Source: Smittia aterrima (Eukaryota; Arthropoda; Insecta; Diptera; Chironomidae). Taken from it: a DNA stretch of 64,000 nucleotides. Position 1 is the stretch's first letter. Each line of letters starts with the position of its first letter. A model generated the notes under the pieces. The model did not search any database, had not been told where the DNA came from, and was given only the letters and a program-made list of their open reading frames with translations. The DNA is taken from the NCBI GenBank assembly GCA_033063855.1, contig CP093830.1, positions 14,260,854-14,324,853 of the forward strand. Direction: 5' to 3'. A program made the translations under genes and the position numbers. Shown in pieces: positions 1 through 11,800 of the stretch.

Positions 1-2064
1 GAAAAAAGGCAACCCACAGCGTGATGACTATGTCATAATCCATCAAAAGGCTATCCGAACAAAAAACGAATGGTAATGAGTTGAGGATTGAAAAGGTTAC
101 GTAAGATCGCTGATGCAATCAATCAGTTTTTCCGATAATGTGTTGAAAAGAAATGACGATTCGTGCTTGAGCGATTAACGGAATTGAGCTTTGGGCGACG
201 GCAATTGTCATTTAACATGAACATCATCAAATAAATAAATATTAATGGTTGTGTCGTCTTCGTCAATCGACACCGCGCTAGGTGAATTATAATCCAATTA
301 CATTGTAATTAATCGTTGCTTCACATCTTTCTCAGTAATCGTTCACTAAATGAATAAGATTTAATTCGTTAAAACAATTTTCTTTGAAGACGTGACACTC
401 AGGAATTTTTGCAAGCAAAAAAGAAAAGTTAATCGATGAAGGAAAATCCTAGAAAATCTAGTTGGGGAAAGTTGATGAAATGAAGCATCATCGTCAACTC
501 AACTATAATAGATTGAATGAAAGTTTTTCCTCTCGCCTCATTCATGATTCATGATGAAGTACCAAACGATATTGATCAAGGAGATTTTCTTAAAGACTTC
601 TTAATTAAATACTTTTAGCACGTTCTTCTTGAAGAAGTTTAATCTGAAATTGAATTATCTGAAGAGACTTTATCGAACAAAAAGAAAATGGAATAGAGAC
701 GTTTAACAATAAAATCATTTCATTTCATAGTAAGAGGCCCCCAATCTATGATTTGTGAAGGAAACTTTGGCAATTTTATTTGATTTCTTCGACACAATAG
801 TCGAGCAACACAAAAAATTCTCCGGATGAAGGAAAATTCAATTTTTGATTAATGGAAAAAAATACTTTATATCTTTTGAGTTTGATTGGCATGTATGAAA
901 TGAAAGAAATGTTTCGAGACAAACAACAAGAGAGGAAAGTTTCTTTCAGCATTTATTTCAAAATGGTTGATCCCTTTTCACAGAATCAACGAAGGCGAAA
1001 CAGATTTCTCTGTTTCTGACATCAAACTTTTGAGGGAAGTTTTAAGAACGAATTTAACAAAGTCATCTGCGAATTCTGTTCATCCTGTTTAAAACGTCTC
1101 TGTGATTGTTGAAGTAAAACAGTTTAATTTTCAATTTCAAAGATAAGAAATCTTTTCGTTTCTTCTTTCACGTCAAGTTGAGAGTTGAGAGAAACACATC
1201 TCATCAAGAAGCCTAAACAATATAATAACTTGCTTATCGCATTATTCTCATCAGTGCCTTAAGCAATCGACCTTAAATTGCTTTCAACTATAGAATGAAA
1301 TTAAAGTTCTCGGAGTTTGCATTGCGTGTACATGCCAATCGACTATTTCTGATGTGGTAGCCATTTCATGAAGAGCAAATAAGCAGCAGCAAAATGTTTC
1401 GCTTAGTCATCGTGAAACGAAAATAGAAAGAAAATTTCATTCTAATTTGGATTCTCTTGTACACACGCTTCGCCCTTACCATCCTTCTACAATCAGCTGG
1501 CAGCTAACAACAAAAAATAATTTCTTTTTTACTTTAATAAAGTTCATTTCGAGAGTTTGACAATGCTCATCAAATCGATATTTTCCAGCGAGAACATCAA
1601 CCCTTGAGTATTTCGTTATGAGTGTTCAACCCTTACAGTTGCGATTTCTGATTAAAATGAAAAATTACTCTTTTCGACGGGAAAAGTTTTTTATGGAAAA
1701 ATCAGTTCAGGATTAAAATATTTTCATGTCATAAAATCTAAGAAACTTCGTTTTAATGAAAATAAAGATTTTTCATCTATTTACTCAACTTCAACTTATC
1801 TCAGACCAAGCGGCAGGCTTGGCAGATGCTCCACGGACGACTCGAGAGTCGCTCCGATAATTTTTTACCATTTTTCAATGTCGAAGAAGTTTTGTTCGAA
1901 TTTCTCAACTTTTCCTTCCTTTTCTCGATTGTGAATTTCAAGTGACAGGATAATAATATTAATGACTACCCGTCGAAAAGTTTTATACAACTTCTCGCCA
2001 TGCATAACAGCGAGAGCTGCAGATTAAATTGATTTCTAATTTTCTTTAATTTCTTTACTCACAG
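1..2064 (+). other. Dfd: Intron of Dfd upstream of the homeobox exon
   Basis: No coding exon is visible. The stretch ends in a pyrimidine-rich tract and a CAG acceptor at 2062-2064, directly before the homeobox exon. The earlier Dfd exons, including the one expected to carry the YPWM hexapeptide, must lie left of the window. In Drosophila the Dfd introns contain autoregulatory enhancer sequence. Whether that holds here cannot be read from the sequence alone. Confidence 0.6.
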
Positions 2065-2819
2065 TGAGCGGTCAATACTCGATGTGCGACGTTCCAAAGC
2101 GACAAAGAACAGCTTATACACGCCATCAGATTCTAGAGCTGGAGAAGGAGTTTCACTACAATCGTTATCTAACTAGGCGTCGGAGAATTGAAATCGCTCA
2201 CACTTTAGTACTCTCAGAGCGTCAAATTAAAATATGGTAATTTCGACTTAATCATTAGCCTTCAATCTCATCTATCTAATGGACTTTCTTTCTTTCATTC
2301 TTTGTCTACAGGTTCCAGAATCGACGCATGAAATGGAAGAAGGACAATAAATTACCAAATACGAAAAATGTTAAGAAGAAGAATCCTGATGGCTCCGTGC
2401 AGATCACACCAGGCACTGGAAAGAAGGGTAAACGCGGCGGCAGCAAAAAGCAACATCAGCAACAGCAAAACACCCAAAGCGAGGTAAAAATGGAAATGTT
2501 TAAACAAGATGACGAATTTCATGCCTTACTCTGAATCTTCTTCCTTTGCTAACGGACACGCCGTGGCGATTTAAATACACATTTAATAAATAATATTCAG
2601 TGCACGGTGGATAGTGTGGAAAGTATGACTGAAAACGTTCTAACGAACGTGGCTCATGGCAACAACAATCGGAATGATACTTCATCATTCATTTCGTCGA
2701 GCGATGTTACTGGGCTCGTGTTAAGTCAACAAACTAATGTGGCGAATAATAATAACAACCATTTAAACTTGAACGATGCTCTCAATATAAAAAGTGATTA
2801 CGGACTTACGAACTTGTAG
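2065..2819 (+). CDS. Dfd: Deformed (Hox4) homeodomain protein, 3' portion
   Basis: Hox4-class transcription factor that specifies maxillary and mandibular identity, acting in the nucleus. Three exons are visible: 2065-2236, 2312-2483 and 2601-2819. The 5' exons are outside the window. The homeodomain runs from the proline codon at 2094 to 2348. Its N-terminal arm reads PKRQRTAYTRHQ, helix 3 reads RQIKIWFQNRRMKWKK, and it is followed by DNKLPNTKNV, the Dfd-diagnostic extension (Scr would have EHKMAS). An intron splits the Trp48 codon in phase 2. Downstream are a Lys/Gly-rich stretch, a short Gln run and an Asn-rich C-terminus ending KSDYGLTNL and TAG. The GAG|GTAAAA donor at 2484 joins in phase to the acceptor ending at 2600. 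If that intron is retained, the frame stops at 2534 after 17 further residues. Identification is firm. The last splice is inferred from phase and from the conserved tail. Confidence 0.93.
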
Positions 2820-5800
2820 AAGTAGACGGAGAGTTTTCGTTTTCATTTCGCTTGCTAGTTGTTGTTAATTGAAACACGCGACTATGGAGAATGTTTTGCT
2901 TGAATTGACTCCACTGCCCGAGTTTCTGTTTTCTGTTTCTCTCTTTGTATAATTACGAATTAAATTGTGGTGATATGTACAAAAGTCGGTGGCCGATGAT
3001 GATGAAGTAGCCGTAAAAACAAAACAAGAATTCTCTTCGTTTTATTTTAATTTTGATAAATTGATCTCAAAAAAAGTAAAACTTCTCTGATTTTGAATTT
3101 AAAAACGATTCGATTTCATTTGGTGACAAATTTATTTGATGAGATCGAAATTTTATTTAGTTATCTGCTCTTTAATTTGAAGGATTTCTGAGCTAAAATT
3201 TGAATACGATCTTGAGCTTAGTTCGAAGTAAGAAAGCTTCTGACTTTGTTCAATTTCTCTTTGTTATTACTTGCACATAAACAAATCAATGATAAACAAT
3301 TCGGACAATGCAGTGAAATTTAGCTTTTAAGGATAATGAAATGAAATGATAAAATTTTGTAAATAAATTATGTAAGCGATTGCTCATAAATTTTCATTTG
3401 GATTTACAAAGAAACGTATCGAAGACGAGAAATTACCAAAAAAAAGTATTAAATTGAATTTCTCCCTGACGATGATTGTATTAACTAACCCTTCGCTTCG
3501 TCGTTACGCTGAATCATAAAGTATTTTGTGAAATGTCGAATGAAATGATTTAATTCCGACCTAAAGAAGACAATACCATAACATAAAGTTTTGATAATAG
3601 ACATAGCATACCTCAGAGCTGAACTTTCATTTCGCTGATCTCTCTTCTGGCCCCTAATCCGTTCTATCAGATATTTAAATGAAATAGCAGAAAGTTTAAT
3701 TAATAGCCCTGAAATGTTTGTTTTGTGCCATTCTATGAGTTTAAGGATCTTTAAGTTGTCATTAAGCTTTTGTCAATATTTAATTGAAACTTTCTATCTT
3801 TAGTTAGGACTTTTCTTATTTCAAACCTTTCATCTAATTGTGAATATTGAATAAAATTTTTATGTATATGTTAGCGCTACCTTAGAGCATAAGAAACTGT
3901 AAATGTTTGAACTTGAAAAACACAAAACAACATTCGATGATGTGAGAAAAATAAAAATGAATATTTTAGAAGAAAAGTTTTTACCATTTTTATGCTGAAT
4001 CATGCAAAGTGAAATATTTTTTCCTTTAGAGAATTTCACAGTAGCTGACAGTCGGCAAATTGTTATTGAGCTGACCAATTTGGAGAATTAGCTTCGGCAA
4101 TAAACTTTTTGCACAAAGGCTGCAGGCAAAAAAATTCTTCTTAAAGATAATAAACAGCAGTTAAGCCTTTCAATTGTCGCCGGTCAGCACGCCCCCGAGA
4201 TTTTTTTGTGACATGTTTTAATCCTTTCTTCGCAAACATTTAAATGAGATAGAAGCTGGCCTTTTAGGATAGTAAGAAGTCAATGAAGTAGGAGGATTAT
4301 GTTGCCGTCAAACAGAGTAACTTACTGACTTTTTGAGAACTTCCAGAAACAATGAAGCGGCAATAAACTTTTCTCTTATAATCCAATTATCAAAAGAAAT
4401 TTCGGAACACGTTTGTAAGTTCGTGCTGTGCTGAGACGTTTATGTCTCTTGAGGGAAATAGCTTTTTTGTTTTTGATGCCCGACACTTTTGATATTTCAC
4501 CTCGACAATCTCTTGAGTCGAAGGAAACCTCTTGAGAAGTCTGAAACAATTCACTTCAAGCATCATAAACAATTTCCAATCATAAAAATGATGAGTTCCG
4601 TGCGTCATTTTGTTTCTACACATTCTCCCTTGGCTCATATGAGAGTAAGCAAACAGAAACTGTTTTAATTCACCCTAAAATATATTCAGCCCTCACGATA
4701 TCAGAAAAAAATGTTTCAAGCCGTGAAGGATAAAACCCATTTCACGAATTGGAAGCGATGGCAAGGATCAACGATGAAAGAAATGAAAATTAGTTACAAT
4801 ACGACGAAGCCATTCATGTAAGAAGAAGAGGGTTGGAAAAAATGTTCTGAAGGGACTCGGAGAAAAATTTCTGACGTGAAGATTCAAGGGTTGCCTCCTT
4901 ATGTTACTTAACATGCGTTCATCACATTTAAAATCTTCCACGTGAGAGGGAGACGTTCGCTTGAGTGAAGGAGTCGCTCATCCCTTCAATCACATTATTC
5001 AAACATGTCTCTCCCCCATTTATGACAAACTTCCATGAGCACTCGACGTCAAATATTATTATCAGGATATGCAATGTTCTCTCAAACGAATCTTCAATTG
5101 GAAAATTCTTTCATTTCCAATTAAAGCATTGATTCAACTTCTGTTGAATTCAAATTGAAGTCATGAGTTCGCAGAAAATCGCCGCTGACTTGTGAATTGG
5201 CTCCGCCGTTTCGAATCGCGAACACCCGTCGGCATTTGCGCGCTGACGAAAGCAGAGTCTGAAAATAAAACATATCCGACAACAGCGTAAATTAAACTAA
5301 ATTGATGATAATTCTCACAATAAAAGAGCCATTAATGTGACTCTTCTTCTCTCTCAACGCTGGTTACATTTTAATCTCTTCATTCTGCCCCAAAAAATCT
5401 AATGGCCACTGGCTACATTACTTGATGACAACGAGTGTTTCCACACGTCTTCCTGCTGTTGTTGTTATTGTCGTTGGGGGAGAGAATTTCACAGAGAGAT
5501 TAAATTTTCAGAAACAAATTACTCTGCTGAAAATGGTCAGAAGGCTTATTTACATCAACTCACTTTCATTCTTTCAATATCAGATTTTGATCAACACGTC
5601 CGTTTTAATTAAAGTCGAAAGAATTTATTACAAACAATTTCTAAACTAATTAAATCATCAAAATAGACTTAGAGTTTTCTCAGAGACGACTCTTTGCAAT
5701 AATATTTAAAATGTATCAAAGTTCTTATTTGAGTTCTTCAAAACCAGGAAACGTGATCATTAATCAAAAACTAGGGAGAAAATATTTGCAGCCAACTAAA

Positions 5801-8800
5801 GCTGATATCTCCAAAGATCGACATAAAGAAACAAAAACCATTTTCAACTTATTTTCCCAAAATGCAGTTTGGTCTGAATTCATTATTCGAACCTAAGCCT
5901 CGGTTCCCTCAAACAAAATACAAAACATCTCAAACAGAGCGACTCCCTTCGCCGCTGGAAGCATCAAGATTGTAAAAAGTTTGATAGACATCAGGAAATT
6001 AAAACAACAATTCTTCGCAGCGAACTTTTATGCTTATGCTTCATCAACAAATTTTTGCCAAAATATTTTCTACAAATGTAAATTACATTATTTCAAGTAA
6101 AAAACTTTTTAGTATAAAACATTAAGTTTCAGTTGAAAAGCTTTTTGATGAAGGAGGTTTGCGTCTTCGATTTCACCAAAATTATTTGAATCTGGATACT
6201 AATACAAATGTAAAAAATTCTTCTAACGTTTGAAGCGTTGAAGCGTATAATTTTTGAACTCAGAAGATAATAACTTCAGAAATTCCTGTAATTAAAAAGC
6301 TCATTATATGACAAACGCAAGAACTTTAATTGATTTGAGAATCGTAAAAGTTTTATTTCTGCAAAGCCTGTTATTTATACAAATTTTTATGATAAAAAAG
6401 AAATTCACGCACATAATCCGCATCGTTTAAACAAACTCATTTTCATTTTTTTTACGTCAACATTTGATTATCATGAAGTCTTTCATTTCTGAAAGATACC
6501 GCTGTAAAAACGAGCTTCTGTAATCATATCTTCAAAAGCTCGGAATTAACAGGGTACATTTCAAGAAATATTTCTGCAAATTGCTCCACGCAGCGTCTGC
6601 TTTGATGGCCTGATAACTCTCGCAAGATTATAAAGTTGACTCTTGCGCAAAGTTCAGAGTTTTCAACATTGAACCACTGAAAATCTTCTAAGCTCTGACG
6701 TTTTCGACTGCATCTAAAATGAAAATCAAAGGAATCGTTTAAAGCTGCCACAAAATTTACCCAAACATTTTCCCTCCTTTCAAAATCCATTTCCTCGCTT
6801 TCCGATGAAAGTTCCATTTACACTTCTTTACACATGTCGCTTACAAATCAAAATACCATTTTCTTCAGCCTCGTGCGGAAAGCAAACGGTAAAATCCAAT
6901 TGTATTTCTCTTCATTTTCATCGACACAAAAAGAAACAAAATTTCTAACTTTTCCTCTTTTTTCGCACTTGCCTCGAGGACGAGAAGGCAAAACTTGCTC
7001 CCAGAAAAAGAAGAAAAGAAAAACGGGGACTCCATGATTCATGAAGCTGATTACTGAACACATTACATTCAGACGAAATCCCACCAAACATAAAACATCA
7101 TGTATTATTGTCATCAACGATACACACGAGCGAAAGCTGCGAAAAGGAAAATATTTACTCTTGAAGTTGATAGGAAAATTGTTTCAATGAAATCTCCTTC
7201 AAGAAGCATCTCGTTAGTTGGCGTTGTTTGCATGTGTTTGTTACTTCGGATGGCGAATCTCTTCAATGGTTTAGTGTCAACTTGTGTGTGTTTGTACGCT
7301 TCTCATGTATATTATGTAAAGTGATTTTATTGGGTGCGGTGGAAAAAGGAGAGCAATAGATTTTATCTTTTTCTGCTGTAATGTTTGTGAAGGAACTTAC
7401 AACAGTATTATTTAAGTTGTTCTTTAAACCTTAAAATGTTGAATTTAAGATTTTTCTTTGGGGACCGTCAAGCAACAATGTTATCAAAAGAGATTACATG
7501 AGAGAATTTGAGATTAGAAGAAATCGATTTTGAGAGGAAACTTTAAGGAGTGGCAGCTTGTGACTTCTGCTCGGGATGATTCCCATCGAAGAAAGAAGTT
7601 GAATGAACAGAACATTTTTCTCCATCCAATTTCTGTTAAATCGGTGACATCGGAAAGGAAAGCGAGGAAAAAGTTGTAACATTTTTCACTCAGAAAAGGA
7701 ATAAGAAACATCAGGAGGGATTTTTCTTCATTTCGCTTTTACTTCCCTCCATGGATAAAGTGCTGATGGTATGATGATTTATCATAAAAGAAGAGATTCT
7801 AGAAAGCGGAAGGCGAAATGAGGATGAAGCTATTGAATGATTTTGTAAAAAAGAGCGATGAAAAATTTATTTTCATGAATCTTTTTTTCTTTTGTGTCAT
7901 GGCAACATTTAATTTTCATGATATTCTGTTTCGACAACTCGTCTGCTGCTCTCCCCTTTATCGCGAATAATTTATGCAAGCTAAACATGGAACATTAAGC
8001 ACCGAAACGTCTCCCTTACTAACATCAACACTCAATAAAAACGGTGGAGCGATTAATTATTAATTAGGCAATCAAACAGAGATTCAAATCACGAGTAAGA
8101 AGAGAAAAACTCTATCACCTTCAATCGGCACGGAAAGCATTCGTCAGGTAATTTCTTCTTCCTTTCCACACATTCCACAAACTTGTACAACAATTCTTCG
8201 TCTCTCCCCTTTCCTTTACTCACTCGCCCTCCCATCAAAAACGTGAGTGAGGCTGAGACGAAGAAGGAAAATTAAATCAACAATCCACGGAATGATTGCT
8301 TGGTGGTGAACAACAACAATAAAACAAATTTTCTTCTTCCCTTTTGAACTGAGAGAGACTTTCGCACTAATAAAATTAATAAAAACTTTCGTTCTCAGAC
8401 ACCCAGAAGCTCGAATGCTACCACTTGACTGAAAATGATTCTGCGATTCATTGAAAACTGATGCTGGCATATCATCATCATCTCATATTCAAGCGCACGT
8501 TCTTGCGCATAATACTTCGTTGCCATTTTCCCTTTTCGGCTGTTCGTGTTTTTTTTCTCGCTTTCACGAAAATAAACGAAATCAGAGGTCTGAAGCTTGC
8601 TGCTGCTAAGTATTTTGCAAATCTCGGCTTGAACGAGCGAAAATCTTTATCTGAATTTGCAATTTCTTCCGCTTTCTTCAGCTCCACACATTCCGGAGTT
8701 GGCAAAAGAACACTTTCTGCTGTCGAAAGTGAAGACGACTTGCTTGTGCATAAATTTATTTCCTTAGCAACCAAGCCTTCTAGAAGCAGCATCAGTTGTT

Positions 8801-11800
8801 GTAATTCATTCTTCTCCTTCAACATCCTGAGGAGGAGAAGAAGGAAAAATTCCAAACACATGAAACCTCTGTATTTGAATGCTAAATGCGAGGGATAAAT
8901 CTGATGCTTGGGTCGGGGGAAATGAGAATCGCTTCGGTTGTAATGGGAAAATACAGAAAGGACGACGTCGTCGTCGACGATGGGTGAGGGTTGCAATTGT
9001 GTTAGTCGCATATCCAGCCATATTATCACATTTAATTGTGTTGAGTGCATTGTGTACATTTTCTAAAAAACATTTTCTTTCTTCTGCTCCGCAGTTTGCT
9101 TTATTTTATTTTTTACTTGCTTCTCTCGTCCAAAGCGAAATGGATGTGTTGATGTGTCTGTAAACTGTGTAATTTTTGGTGAACATTTTTCCCTCTGCTC
9201 TGGCTTTCTTTTTTTCTCTTTGCTGCTGCTGCTGATGCTACTGCCGTATAGAAATAACTTTTACTCATGTTTGATAAGCGAAACGTCACACGATGGTGTT
9301 GGTGAAGGGAAAATGTTTCGCCATGAAAAATGGAAAATACGATCAATACTTTGTGGAAATAAATTTAACTCTCATGCTACAAACGGGACATATCATCCCA
9401 AAGGTTTTACTGCGGGGGACACACAGAAAGTATTCACACCAGACGTAAATGGAAATTTATACATTTGAAAATTGTCACATGCATAAAAATTTGTTTAAGG
9501 GGCTAAATGTTCTCCATCATAATTGAAGCGACAAATTGCTTTGGGGCCTCACTCGCGCGCTTTGGGAGGGAAAAGTTTTCAGCTTCCCACTTGAAACTGC
9601 CAAAGACAGAGATGTAATCAATTAAGTATCGCCCTTTCGCTTTCCTTCCGTCTTTAAACATTATGTCATCGCTTGTCACATTCTATCATACACGCGTTAG
9701 TAGAGGAATCATCATTTGTATCTCTCTCACTGGCTTGACTTGACTTACTTCTCGATTTTCTTTCTGTTTCTCGTCATTCTTTGTACAAAAGCATTAGTCA
9801 CTTCGTGCTGCTTGCCTTCACACATTGTTTCAAGGACTCTCGACTCGACTCAAACTCATTTAAACACTTTTATTCTTTATTTTTCTTTTTTGTTTCTACG
9901 TGAGAAGTCAGTTGTCCTAGGTTGCTAACTTACGCATTTCCAAAACAGCACAGAACTACGATAGTCGGACACACATTCGGTTGAACAGGGCTCGTTTCCT
10001 TCTTGGCACCGAGGGACCTTTTACAAACGTTCGGAAGATGATTGATCACCGACCATTGTTGAGAATTCGAGAAATGCAAAATTGCCATGGAAATAAAATA
10101 AAAGCGAAGCGAGGAGGAAAAAGGGGAAAGGGAGACGAGATGTCTTTCGGGTTACAGCATGTAGTAGAAGACTACGACACAAATCCGGGGCGAATTTGAA
10201 ATTTTACAATGTTTAAGAGGAGATGAGAGGACAGAGGAGAAGAAGAAATTCATCCTCTCGAGGGTTTCTCGATAATCGCAAACTCAAACAGATGACTTCG
10301 GGTCAACGGACCAAACCGCTGGCCCAGCTTTCGGTGATATTTTATATTTTTATGGCTCTCCATTGAATTTATTGTTTCATTGCAAATGCATTTTTTGAAT
10401 TCGAGAGAGTTGTTTGCTTAATTCACTGCCAATGAGAATATTGATCTCTGAAGCTTCTGCATGCTCCACTCTCAGTGCATGTCTGGATCTTGTAACATGG
10501 TTTTAATGCTACAAGCAATTTGTTTCATTGCAGCACATCCTTAATCCTCACAAGGAATCCCAAGGCACTCATCAACTTCACACAGCGCGCTTCGGCTCTC
10601 AACTCTGCTAGAAACAATTGAAAGAACACGATTTCATTTCAGAGCAAAAAACAATTTCTTCCGAAAGTAAAACTTTCTCTATCTCTCGACTGCCGCTGCT
10701 GCTATGAGCGTTCATGATTATTATTTTATTAAGGATTTACCATGTAGCGAGCTATTGGTTTGGCATAAAGCTTTACTTCATGTTTTGGGAATTAAATTTA
10801 TAGCTCGACTGAAAATTGTTTTTTTTTTCTTCTATCTTCTCTTGCCATTAGCACGATGGTAGTTGAATGGAAAATTCCGATGCACTGCGAACGAAAAACT
10901 ATTTTTTCATCGAGTGCGAATCGAAAATAGTTACACGACCACCAGAAAGTGCATAAAGAGTTTTAAATACTTTTTTGACTTACTATATTGCGATGCTCTC
11001 AATTCAATAAAGGGCGATAAATTAATAACTGCGTGACGTTTTTTACGATACGCTTTCGAAACCGGGGAGGAAAGCGGAAATTCATAAACAGTGAGTCAGG
11101 GAACGAGGAAGGAAAATGAATGCTCTTCCATTTAAAACTGAGAGAAACGACCATAATATCGTTCAACGTCCTTGAAACTATAATAATTAATGGCCAAATA
11201 CGACGAAAGCTGTTCCAATCCATGCTGTGCGTTTGAAGAGAGAACTTATAGAATAGAAGGATACAAGCAGCGGGATGGTAAAATAAATACGTTGAAGAGG
11301 CCTTTTTTGGAATTTTATCAAGATAAAAAGCTCAACTACAGAAATATCCTTGAACTTTGTTATAAAAGAAATGATGAAGTCCAATCTCAGCAAACTCGAT
11401 AGAAGAATATTCATTATTTTCTTTGTCATAATTTGTGCATAATAATGGTTTAGTTGAAGGAATAACATTAAATAGGCTTTCATATTTATTAGGAACGTTA
11501 GAATTTTCATAAAAAATTTATGTAGAGTCAAGATTTTTAGTCATTATACCCCTAACATATCTCTTAAAACGAAAGCTTCCACTTTCACGCACAAGCTTTC
11601 CATTTGAATTTTAAAGGTTCGGTAGAGAAATGTTTTGTTGAAACAATCATTTCGGTATTAAAGGAAGCATTTCAATAAAACTGATTCGATTTATTTCAGA
11701 TAGAAACTGAACTTACCAGATTTTAAGCCAATCAGACAAAAATATGTTAGCTACGTAAATTATAAATTGTCCCTAAACGAAAGAAGAACCCGCATATTTC

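Noticed and set aside
8478..9059. 193-codon open frame on the - strand, with overlapping frames on the + strand
   Set aside because: Low-complexity composition, no family resemblance, no matching splice or promoter context, and open frames on both strands in the same place.
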